Origin: Protostelium mycophagum
Lineage: Eukaryota > Evosea > Variosea > Protosteliida > Protosteliaceae
Assembly (NCBI GenBank): GCA_002081555.1
Contig: MZNV01000343.1
Coordinates: forward strand, 1-28,273
Direction: 5' to 3'
DNA length: 28,273 bases
A program made the position numbers and the translations under genes. Below are positions 9,301 to 20,400 of this stretch, piece after piece. The notes below the pieces were generated by a model. It searched no databases. It was not told the DNA's origin and saw only the letters and a program-made list of their open reading frames with translations. The first letter of the stretch is position 1; each line of letters begins with the position of its first letter.

Positions 9301-10977
9301 TTCACGGTTGTTAACGCGAAGAAATGAAAACACCAGGTTTTTGGACACAGAATAAGTACAGACATGACCGAAATTTTGCCCGAGATAGGTTTATGCCCTC
9401 AGAATGATGTCTTGTGGCCTTATCTAACTGCAAGAGAGCACCTGACTATCATGAAGCGTCTTAAAAAAGACAGAACCACATCTGTGGACGATTTGTTGAA
9501 GAAGATTGGATTCTCGGAGGTGGGGATTTTAGATTTAGGTTGAGGATTTGCGCAAGCCGCAATAACTTGATTTTGCAGCAAAGGGTTGCTGTCGCAGGAA
9601 ATTATTTAGCATAGATTTCTGCCGGCTCTGCCGCAGTATAGATTCACTTCTGCATTGTGAAACCCATTTTTGGCACTCTTTTGTAGGACCAAGCGGTCAA
9701 AAAGTCATTTCAATCATTTGTTTTTTAGAATGCAGCGTTTCGCCAACAATGCACCGCGATATCGTACCGAGAGCCTCACGGTTATAACCGCGTGGTTTTC
9801 TTGCGGCGGAAACACTCACCATTAGTAGAGATCGGATAAAACGGTGGAAAAATTTAGTGGAGGAATGAAAAGACGTCTACAAGTGGCCATGTCTGTTCTC
9901 GGTGATTCCAAACTACTCGTATTAGACGAGCCCACCGTGAGTATTTTATGAGTTGTGAAATTTGGCTGCGGCGTTGTGAGCTTCGCGGCAGTGCCGCAAT
10001 AGTAATTATTCCGTGGAATTAAACTTGTAAGAACCAATTTGTACTCGCGGTATGCAAATCGACTAGAGGAACGCATTTCTTTCTTGCGGGAGAGTCGCGA
10101 CCAAACATTGAAGAACCTTTTGCACCAAATTACCAAAAGCCATTTTGATCTGCTGATGAACCGCAACATGAAAACACTTTATGCGAATCCATTGCTGCGC
10201 AAGAGAACATCGCAGAGCGGCAGTATAGTTGAAATTTCTGAGAAAAGTCAGACTGGAGTGGACCCCGTCAATAGGAGGAGAATCTGGAACATATTGCGCG
10301 AAACAAAAAAAAACAAAGTCACCATACTCACGACACATTCAATGGAAGAGGCTGAGGTAAAATCACAAATTGTCTCGTTGTAAACGTGTTTTTCATCTTT
10401 TTAAAACAAAAAAAGTTTTGTTGTGGCAAGTGCAAAATGAAAATAAGAATAAGCTGTATTTTGACAATTCTTTGTGCAGATTCTGGGAGAAAAAGTAGCC
10501 ATCATTGTAGATGGTACACTGCAGGCAGCCGGCTCATCTTTACATCTCAAGCATAAATATTCATCAGGGTACCGCCTCCAGGTGAACCTTCCGATTTTCG
10601 AAGATCATCCAACATTTGTTCGCTATGGATAATATTTCCATCTACAACGGCACGAGGTTGACGATTGCAGATTATCCCAGTGGAAGGAAAACAGATGATG
10701 ATTGAAAAGTTGATCGAGGAGATCATGCCAGACGCAATCTTGACCCAACAACACAGCAACAATCTAATCTACTCCATACGTGTCGCCGAAGAGGTAAGAT
10801 ATCATTTCGAGACTCGATGACGTCATCTGACATGTACAGGAACGTGTTACAAGACTCTTGTCGACGTTGAAGAACATGACTAGAGTGAAGGGAGAAACGA
10901 GTGATGATGACGTCATCGTAGACTGGGGTTGGTCTAACGCCACACTGGAGGAAGTATTTATGAACGTGGTCAGATGA
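6378..10977 (+). CDS. Half-size ABCA-type ABC transporter
   Basis: Predicted membrane lipid transporter of subfamily A: one transmembrane domain followed by one nucleotide-binding domain, about 850 residues. Exon 1 starts MPQQDEERRKS, and a first membrane helix follows (FVIVPLLFFGVNVGLSIFF). After a long extracytoplasmic loop come several helices (about 7440-8030) with the ABCA-like LRSMGVPDTIYWLSWI. A last helix (VLMMWALTIMFYVITLYVDK) leads to WPGDK. The NBD has Walker A GKNGAGKTT, Q-loop CPQNDVLWP, signature FSGGMKRRLQVA, Walker B LLVLDEP, D-loop TGVDP and the H-loop histidine in TTHSMEEAE. The C-terminal NATLEEVFMNVV is the typical ABCA end. There are about 15 introns. One junction is odd: the strong donor at 8027 leaves the frame off by one for exon 8076-8141, whereas a weak donor at 8020 restores it. 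A 25-nt intron (8142-8166) is needed next. The exact substrate is unknown. Confidence 0.9.
8794..8838 (+). repeat. 45-nt ABCA intron with three TGACGTCA palindromes
   Basis: The intron (GTATGACGTC...GTCAGCAG) holds TGACGTCA at 8797-8804, 8816-8823 and 8827-8834, plus a GTCGAC palindrome between the first two. More than half of the intron is this 8-mer. TGACGTCA is the CREB/ATF consensus in other eukaryotes; whether it is a protein site or an RNA fold here is unknown. Confidence 0.8.
9937..10251 (+). other. Long ABCA intron between Walker B and D-loop, with an open frame
   Basis: This intron interrupts the NBD exactly between DEPT and TGVDP and is about 315 nt, far longer than its neighbours. 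It starts with GCGGC hairpins (9981-9999). Its right half, from about 10034, is an uninterrupted frame that runs in phase into the next exon and reads like protein (RYANRLEERISFLRESRDQ). The D-loop cannot be separated from Walker B by about 70 residues, so the segment must be spliced out. It may be inserted sequence. Confidence 0.6.
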
Positions 10978-11003
10978 TCAATAATAAATTTTGTTTGTGT
11001 ACA
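10978..11003. terminator. Shared 3' ends of two convergent genes
   Basis: Only 26 bp separate the two stop codons. An AATAAA lies at 10983-10988, just after the ABCA stop, and TGTACAT (from about 10998) is nearly symmetric, so it could be read as UGUA on both strands. Each 3' UTR must therefore run into the coding sequence of the opposite gene. Confidence 0.5.
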
Positions 11004-14000
11004 TCATTGTGTCGTCACGAGCTCCAGCTCCACCTCTTTAGGACTCTTCTTCATTATCCTGACGGGGACTTCGGTGATTTGTCCGATCTTGTCATGCCTG
11101 AAAACAGTCACACGACGCAATGAATTGTAATCGTGAAAATGGATGTACGAACCATTTTTCGGCAGTTGCATTGTCGACCATCACTGTGCACTGATTGCCT
11201 CTCGTGTCGACAAGGACCATTGTAGACGCCGGATTCCGTGAGGGCTTTCTGTTCATAGCTTGTCTGTGACGTGCCGCGGAACTCAGACCTTCTTAACGTG
11301 AATGGACGTTAAATTAACGTGATTTCACCTATTATGGGTCTTTCGTCGTTTTCCATTCCAATTGAACAATTTTCCAATTTGGCGATAATATTTACAACAT
11401 CTGAATCTACAACGAGTCAATGATTGTGAGAAATGAGTGGACTTACGTAAAGGGATATCATAGAACGATTTTTCCCTTGTGGGTTTCTCATTCATTTGAG
11501 AAGGTTGACTCTCCATGACGTCATCGCCCTCCAATGATGACATGTCTAATTTTGGAATTTCTCCGAATTCTCCGGGGTTGTAGTCGATCAACTCCCTTCG
11601 TTTTGTGGGATAAGCTCTATCCATCTCATCTACATCGACCTTTACAATTCCTCCCGTGTGGATCTCCCCGACTATCACCGTTATTTTCCCGCCAAAATCA
11701 AAATTTAAATACCAGAGGGGCACAATAAAACGGTCGGGTTGTCTTGGAGAACGAGATGACAGGTGATCGTCACGGTGAGTCCGATCTGGATTATTCAGAG
11801 AAATTTCGAGGAAGTTTGGAAGAAAACTCACGGAATCGGCCAAGGTATCGGCTATTTGGTTTGATTGTAATCTGTCCATCGGAAATAATACCTCGCATAA
11901 TTCTGGGAGTTGCTGTTCTCGTAAATATGACCGTTATTTTTTTTAAAATTCAAAAATCTCACTTGATTTTTGGGATGATCGACGATTTTGCAGAATACGC
12001 TCAGCATTCCGCAATCCACTTTTGTCTGCCATATCACGAACGTAACTGTGGTGGTGTAAGTCATATTGGATCTACAGTGTTGTAGATGAGCTCACTTGGG
12101 TTCTGGGACATTTGGTTGCGTGTTCTTTCGTGAGCTTGTTTTTGGATGATTCTTTGTGCTTGGTCAACATACCCTCCTCTACAATATTTCAGTATGAAAA
12201 CTCGCAGAAAACTCGTAGAATCCTGATATGTCTGAAATTTACAAGAAAATTCACCTGCGGTATTTTCTTCTGCGGTTAGGAAACCAGAAGTCCTCCGGCA
12301 ATGACTGCGTGTCTCTTCCCGCCAAATTCAATAATTCAACATATCTCTTCGTGGGCTCTTTTGCGAAATTTGCATCGTTCTGCCCGAATATCGTCCTCAC
12401 TTTTGCAATCATCATACCCTGGGAAAATCGGTCATCTACAACCAGAGAAATTGATAATATATTTTTTGCCCTATTAAACCCTAAACCCCAAAGGCATTTG
12501 TTTTTATTTTGTAGACATGAAAAATCATAAAGTATGCAAATAAATCATGATCACACTCACACTAAGACGTCTGTCATCCTGATTTGATTTCCTCGCGTGC
12601 ATCTCTTCCGATAATTCATCCGAATCTGAACCAGCCGTAACTTCTTCCCTGGATATGTCAAGTGTCACATTCTTTTCTTCTTCGCTGTATTCTTGAATCT
12701 CCTCATCCGCAAAATTCTGAGACATCTGTCAGAAAACTCTTGTTCTATTTTTGGATGAAAGTTTCGGCAAGATTTCGTCTGACCTTCTTTGGTGGCTCCG
12801 GCGAAAATAACTTGCGATTCACTTTTGAATGATATGATGTCTCATTATCTTCTATGATATCTTCATGACGTGTTGATGATGTCATGTCATTCCTGGAACG
12901 GTTCGACGCCGGACTTTTTATCGGTGTCTTCTTTTTTCCTGAAGATTCTCAGAAAAATCACTGATTGGGGCAAACCTGGAGAGTAAGGCGTGGAGAATGG
13001 CGTCGTATTCGAATGCGGCTTTGGTAACAAATATTTGGGACCAGATGGGGCGACATTAGGGAGATCTTCGTCATCACATATAATTTCTTCATTCTTTTCT
13101 TCTTTGCGGGTAAAAGGAAGGTCTTCATCGATGGACTATGATTTTTCAGCGATTTTATTTGTCATTTTTATATTTAAGAAGATCTTTTCACCTCTGGCAT
13201 GTCTTCGATCTGGTCCTCTGATGGCTCCGTCCTTTTTCATTTAGATTTTAAATTTCGCATTCAGAACATCTCACTCTGTGATGATTGGAGCCTTGTAGTT
13301 GTTGGTTTTGACTAAAGAGATCCACTCCTCCTCTATGTGGTCCTCCTCCATATCTCTACCCTTACTCTGAGGTGTTTTCGCCATTTTTTGAGTGATTTTT
13401 GGGGAGGTTTTTCTGTCATCTTCACTGGAAAAATCTTCGTCTTCTTCGATGATCTGATGTCGTCATTTCCAAAATAAATTCAATTTAAAAATTTCTTTTC
13501 GAATAAAAATAATTTTTTACCATTTTCTTCTTCTTTGGTGTGAGATTCATTTTTGGTGGTTTCGGCCTGTGATCCACTTCATCATCATCCAAGATGTCCT
13601 CAGCAGAGCTATTCGGTTTTGGTTTATTCTGCTTCTGGATTATATTTCTGAGGGCTTCACTCGTTGTCTTGGATTTTTTGATGTTGTCTCTGTCAGAATC
13701 CTCACTCAAATCGTCCTCGGTCTTGAATTTGATCAATTTTCAACTTGTCATCATGAACAAAAAAAATGTTTTCTGGCAGCAAAAAACTTGAAAAGAATGA
13801 TGAGATTTTCTGCAGAGAAAGAGCAGGGTGGAATTGATCAGAAGATATAAACCACAAGATCGAAAGATGAAATACCTTCTGAAATTTTGCCGGAGTATTA
13901 TTCGCACTCTTTCTGTATTTCACTGGTGAGTCCTCCTCACTGAGGATAATGTCTTCCAATTGATTCTTTTCGTTGCGAATCTTGGGGAGTCAATCGAAGA

Positions 14001-14284
14001 TCGAAATGGATCATTACCTTTGGGTCAATCTCGTGCTTCTTTGAGTTTTTCTTTCCTGATTTGGGAGAGGTCAAGAATGTGGCTTTCGGAGTAGAGTTAA
14101 CGGAGAGATATGAAGAAGGTCTCGGTGATGATTCGGAGGTAGGTGCTGAAATTCTCAGTTAAAAATGGGAACATTTTCTGGGCTCACTCGTCTTCGCCTT
14201 CTTTCTACTCGATGTCGGGCGAACCTCTTCATCTTCTTTGGGCCATTGATATTTCCTTGGTGTTTTTGGAAGCCAGTCTGTCAT
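11004..14284 (-). CDS. Unidentified acidic/basic, probably nuclear protein
   Basis: A multi-exon gene read from ATG 14284 (MTDWLPKTPRKYQWP) to TGA 11006-11004 (VEVELVTTQ-like end). The first half is low-complexity and highly charged, with serine/acidic stretches and lysine clusters (SSRKKAKT; NLTPKKKKM; SIDEDLPFTRKEEKNEE; KSPASNRSRND). These look like nuclear localisation signals and kinase sites. The second half is more ordered: FSQGMMIAKVRTIFGQND, SLPEDFWFPNRRRKYRRGGYV, LRNAERILQNRRSSQ, LCEVLFPMDRLQSNQIADTL, a beta-rich run (IGLTVTITCHLVLQDNPTV, GEIHTGGIVKVDVDEM) and a final block STMVLVDTRGNQCTVMVDN. Introns are short and several carry TTTGGCGGGAA or end in GTTGTAG. The joins around 12060-12120 are uncertain. 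I do not recognise the family. A chromatin or kinetochore protein would fit the composition, but that is only a guess. Confidence 0.7.
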
Positions 14285-14426
14285 CCTTTCTTATTTCGTG
14301 AAGTCCCTTGTGATCTTGGGATGTAAAAAAACATGATTCCTCGAAATCAATACGACGTTCTACAACGAGACTGACCAAAATTTGTGATGAGAGCGAAACA
14401 CCATTTTGGACTTCCATCCTCAGACG
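14285..14426. promoter_or_regulatory. Bidirectional promoter region, unidentified gene / CLU
   Basis: 142 bp lie between the two divergent start codons. The minus strand contains GTCAGTCTCGTTGTAG (14360-14375), a 16-nt unit with GT at one end and AG at the other. It is the same as units at 8928-8943 and 19672-19687, so part of this stretch may be an intron in the 5' UTR of the minus gene. No TATA box is evident. Confidence 0.4.
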
Positions 14427-17400
14427 ATGAGTCGAGAGGGGCAGTACACACATCAACATGATTTCTCTCCTCATGGAGGCTCGCCTCTTTCATTCTTAAA
14501 TTCGGAACAAAATCCTCACAGAATGAACCCAAAGACAGCTCATCACAGATTTTCAGATCACAATGAATATAATGGAGTCGTCAGATTTCCTCAGGAGCAG
14601 ATTTTGACCTCTTCGGACGGTTATGAGGGCGATACATTCTTTTATCTTCCTTCCCACCTGACCGACTTTGATGATGAACATGAAGACGTATTATCAGACA
14701 GAGATCAACGCCTTGTTCACAATGGTAGTCCATATCACAGGGACGTTGAAGAGTATTACGACGCCCGAAATCATGCTTTTTTTGATGCAGAGGTGAGTTA
14801 TGAGTGATCTTGTGTTATTCTGGTTGATTCCTCTGTTACTAGCCTTGTGATCACTTGTTCAACGTTTGATCAATTTAAAAAAAACATGTCTAAACTCTGA
14901 TCTGCAGGTGGCAAGTGATGACATGGAAGAGCTGAGCCCATTGGTATTGGATATTCCTCAATCTACAATCGATAAAGCCTCCAGTATATCCTTCAGTAAG
15001 CACGGTGGTGCTCCGAAGGTATTTATTTATTTCTATCTGATCTTGTCTGTTCACTTGAACAAAAAGATTTAATAAAAATCGAAAAGATGATTCCTGTACT
15101 TGGATTTTATTTCAAAAAAGTGGTGTTTCTGCCATAAAAATTCGTATTCGTGTTCAATTTTCATACAAGAATATATATTTTATTTCCAAGATGGGAAATA
15201 AAATAAATTATTCTAATGAGGGCAGTCTGTCCTCAGCGTCACTAGAGCAACAGAGATGCAAGCGACGTCCCATAATGTGATCAGCGCCGCGGTATCTACC
15301 GTGCACAACACGCATAAGAGCAGCATGAACATGTCACTCAGGTCAAACCCAACCTCTTTGAATATGGAGTCAGGTCTGCACACAAAAGAAGAGCTTTACG
15401 GAAAAATTCAAAACGGAAGAGGTCAGTACTCGATTTTATTATTTCGGTTCAAATACCCAAAAATCAAATTCAATTTCTCAGCCCGAATAAAAGAGACAAA
15501 AAATCCGCCCAGTAAAAGCAAAGGAGAGAGGAACCGGAGTCGCAGAGACAATAAGAGCCGCAAAGAAGAGAACCACAATAGGATGTCACTCAACGATTTA
15601 TTGTCTTCGTTAAGAGGAAGTGAGACTAAGGTGAAATTCTACCGACAACATACCGAGAAATTTCACGGTTATTACCGTGAAAAATATTACAAGGATGTCC
15701 TTTCTGATGAAGATAGAACGAAGTTGCAGAGAAGAATGACAACATCGCGTTTGATCGTGTAACGTGGAGCTCATCAGACAAGAAGTTACAGCCGATACCC
15801 ATCAATGTGAAGACATTGAAGGGCTCCATCATCCCGATGCAGGTACACTTTTTTGTCTTTTTTAAGGTTTTGGATTGATTTTGGATTATTAGCATCTGTG
15901 ACGAAAAATACAAATATTAATAATGAAGCGAGGACATCACATAATACAAGAAATTTTATTTGGATTAATGATTTTACTGTATATTTGTGAAAGTAGATTC
16001 TTTGTGTCAAATGATTGAGACGTGTACAGGTCAGCATGGAAGACAGTGTACAAGTGATTCTACAGTCATTGAGTGAGGCCGCAGAAACCTGCCACATTAC
16101 GTCATTCTTTTTGGTGTGTGGGTCCATGAGGGTGTCAGACTACACAGCTCTGTCAGAAGTTCCAAAACTTGCCACAAACTCCATCTTCCAAATGGTAAAT
16201 CTATTTTATTTATCTTTCGAATTAAAAAAAACTGGTTGGAGTCACCAATTCTGCCGTAATGATAAAGACTTTGCCTTTCAAAAGGATCACACATTATGTC
16301 CAAACTCCCGTCATTTTCGAAATTCAAATTTTAAACTTGGTAGCACGAAGAACCTTACGATGAACAATCCGCGAGACATCACGTGAGAAGACTTCGGGAG
16401 ATATTGGCCGTATCCACCAACATGGACGATCCCAATTCCTGCCTCCTTCCCGCATTTGGTGAACACAAAGAGGCCGAGAGGGGTTCCATCGATGATCTAC
16501 CCTTGATGTGAGTTATAACATTGTCGTATGATGTGTTATTGGCACGGCTTCGCCGAATCCTGCATTTGAGAAAGTGAAATTCCACGACCTTTCGTTGTGG
16601 CAAATTTTAAAATGGATTTGTGCGAACTAAATTTGAATTGCGGGTATAAACCGCCATCACCAATAAAATTAAATGGAGAAAAGTCTAACATTAGGAAGGA
16701 ACACGTCACTCAAGTCTTTCTACCCAGCGGTAAAGGCATCTACAACTTGCCTGAAAAACATCTTCTTCTCTGGCTGGAACCCTCCACCAGGCAACCGCCG
16801 TCTCCAAGGTAACCACAAAACGTCAAAATAATCCACAACGAAAAATATTAATTCTCCAGGCGATCTATTTTATCTCGAGTCAGAAATGTTGGATTCAGAA
16901 AAAAAGTATTTCATCACGTGTTGCCCCGACGGATTTTACGTAAATGAATCTACAACGACCCATTTCAGCCCAAACATCAACACGAAATACAATTTGTGTC
17001 ACTCCCTTGCCGGACTCTTCAGCCTGGTCAGTCTGAAATCTCCCTGAAATTTCCCATCGCTGATGACGTCATAGATCAGCACGAATTTTCGTGAAAATTT
17101 CGACGCGTTGCTGTCAAACCGGTATGAGAGAGATCCTTTTGAGATTTATCCGGTTCCTCTTCCTGTGAGGCCGTGGCTTTCGCCGCACAAGACCCATAAT
17201 TACGATCTGAACAGAAGCAAAGATTCCTCCAATTTGAATAATCCAGAGTGAGTTTTTTTATTCTGTTTTATTTTGGCTTGTGGCCCTGTAATTTGAAGGT
17301 GCATTATTCGTTCTCTCTGCCGCAAACACAAATTTGATATACCGAAACAGTACATAATACTAATTTTTATACTTTGCCAAAGCGCATATACGCAAGAAAA

Positions 17401-20400
17401 ACAACCACACGTGTCTTTTATTGCAATGAAGCATATTCGCTTGTTGAACATGTGTCTCTTCCACCAACAATATTTTCCGGAATATTCTAGAATCTGGTGA
17501 AAACTCATCGAAATTCCAGTGGACAATTCCGAGATTGGAATGAGGAATTCCAGAGTTCCAAAGAATTGGACCGATCTACAGTGAGAGAGAGGATCGTGAG
17601 AGATCACGCCATCATCAAAGTTAATAATGATTTTGTGGAGGCCGCAACACGAGGTGCTTGGTGAGTGGTTCCAGGATCGATCCCTTCCTCCGACTATTTT
17701 TCACACCCCTTCAGTGCAATTATCAACAAGACAGTTCCACCGCTGAACCCAATGGACCCCAAACCTGTACAGATGTACATATACAATAATATTTTTTTTA
17801 GTTACGCAATCGACACAGATGATAAATATGAGGTGAAATTTCGCGGAAATCTCGTGGAAATTTGACAGAATTTTCAGGAAGTGGAGGGGAGGTATACATA
17901 TACAAGCGCAAATAATGATTTGAAAGGCGTGATCTCTTACAATAATTCGGTAATTTGGCGGGAATATATTTGGCGGGAAATGACATTATACAGAATACTG
18001 AGGGGTTATATACATTGGCCACTGCCATCATTGACTACAGAGGGTATAGGATGGTGGCGCAGAGCATGATTCCAGGAATTTTCAACCCGTCGACAGTTGT
18101 GTACAGCTCCACTGATTTCGATAAAGATCAGGTATGACGTCATCACTCGTCGTAAAGAGATGTTTGATGACGTCATAATGATATATTTAGGTGTTTGGGG
18201 GACTCTTAAAACAAGCTGCAAAAGTACTGCACATCCCAGGGCATAAAATAATCGATAAATCAGGCCAGCCCGTCACAATATTTTGTTCCGCTCCCACCAA
18301 GGTATCTCAGGAGTTTTCTCTGAAAACTCATCGAAAATTCAGGGAATAGTTGGGACAGACGGAAGACGGTACATCATCGACTTGTGCAGAGTCACGCCAC
18401 AAGATGCAAATTACCGGGGTGCTTCTGGTGTGATGGCAGTACTCCGGCCAGAGATGCTCAATATTTTGAACCAGTCTAATCTGCCCTCAGAAAAGTCGGT
18501 GAAATCTCATGACGATGTACATTGATCTATTTTTAGGGCAGAGAAAGAGGATGGCGGGAACGACGGAACACAACCTGTACTTCTCAACCCCGATTCATTA
18601 TCTACAACGACCCTCGGTAATTCCATTGAATTCTCGCGGAAAACTCATCGAAATTTCAGGGAGTACGGAGGAGGAGCAATTACTGGACGCTGATGCGGTG
18701 GAGAGCGCCTCTTCTTATATTGTGGATGCGGTGGTACCAAATTTGATACAAGAATTTAACTCACTCGTCTGTGTGCCTGTGGACGGCCAGACCTTGACCA
18801 TTATGATGCATCACAGAGGCATAAATATGAGATATCTCGGTGTCGTCACGAAGATGTCTTCACCTGGTTTCATCAAGGTGCGAATTTTCCATCAGATCTC
18901 TGATTCCTTCATTTCTCCGGAATGTAGACACTGAAACGTCGACAGGATTTATGCATAAGAGAAATGATCGTGCGTTCAGCGAAGCATCTACTTCGTGGAG
19001 TTTTATTCGAGACTTCTCTACCCTTTCTAGCGCCCACCATCGCACAATTTTTCAACTGCCTTCTCGCCAGGTCTGTATCCTTGGAGATTTCCAAGAAAAA
19101 GAAGAAGAAAAAAGGCGGGAAAAAGTTGGGGTTGAAGTACACCCCGGCTACACTCTGGGCTGCTCTTGTAGAGATGGTCAGTGACAGATTTCAATACGAA
19201 CTTCCGCAAGAGAAAATCCCATTGAACGAGGTGAGGATATTTCTCCGAAAATTCTATGAAATTTCTGACGTAAAAGGTGGCTGTACTGAGAAATATCTGC
19301 CTCAAGATGAATATCCAAGTCGCTGCAAAAGAATACGACTTTTCATTGGAAAGCCCCTTCACAACAGATGACGTACTCGACATTTTCCCCGTTGTAAAGC
19401 ACTGCCTCCCTCGGGTGAGTTTTCCGCGGATTTTAAGTGAAATATCACTGAAAACTCATCGAAAATTCAGACGGCGGACGGACACGATCTGTTGGAGAGC
19501 GGAGTCTCTTACCTAACACAAGGAAGATTAGACGTCGCTTTTGAACTATTGTCTGAGGCCTTAGTCATTTTCTCACAGGTGATTTTCCCGCCAAATTATA
19601 TGACTCAAAATTCAAAGGTTTACGGACCGATGCACCAAGCAACCGCCGTCTGTTTCAGCAATATGGCCATGGTATGTCTCGTTGTAGATATGAAAATTAT
19701 CATTAAAAGATTCTAGGTTTTATACCAAAGTGGTGACCCGGCAGAGGCAGTGGTATACCAACAAAAAGCGGTCATAATCAACGAGAGAGTTCAAGGGTTG
19801 GACCATCATGAGACATCTCAATCTTATGTAAGATATCATACTGAAAATATGATTGTAGACGGTCAGTATCGACGAAATTTCAGGGAAATCTCGCATTATT
19901 TTGTCACAAGACCGGCAAAGTGAAATTGGCACTGAACTACATCCAAAGAGCTCTATTTTTAGGTTATCTCGCTTGTGGCCTGATGCACCCCGACAACGGA
20001 ACGTCATTCGTGAGTCCAAATTATTTCCGTGAAATTTCATGACCCTTCCCAGACAAACATGGGAATGATTCTCCAGGATCTCAGCATGACCCACGAATCT
20101 CAGATCTACTTCATGAGAGCATTAACTTCTTGTGAATCTCTGCAAGGGCTGGACCATCTCCTCTTGACTGCCGCAATGTAAGTTAAAAACACCGAGACAT
20201 CACGTTAATAACCGTGAATCATCTCCTCCTCTTACCGTACCCAGTTATCACGCCATCGCGATCAATTACGACACGTTGAGTAACTTCCGTGAAGCGATGA
20301 AATACGAACGGAAAAATTACCAGATATTAGTAAAAGTTCTTCCGGATATTCGAGACTCCAGGATTTTGGAGGCGGACGGGCTGGTGCGGGAGTTCTTATC

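Noticed and set aside
10907-11520. TGACGTCA in exons (about 10908 and 11516) as regulatory sites
   Set aside because: These encode Asp-Asp-Val (GATGACGTCATC) and can be explained by codons alone. Only intronic copies were counted as signal.
12072-12095. A 24-nt GT...AG candidate intron in the unidentified minus gene
   Set aside because: Splicing it gives a stop in the phase left by the upstream exon (CCA A then ATCCAATATGA). It was kept only as part of a larger intron.
14406-14426. Upstream extension of CLU from a TTG at 14406
   Set aside because: Eukaryotic initiation at TTG is unlikely, and a proper ATG lies at 14427.
16946-16966. TCTACAACGACC copies at 16946 and 18600 as intron motifs
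   Set aside because: Both are coding (Ser-Thr-Thr) in CLU, so they are not evidence for the CTCGTTGTAGAT family.
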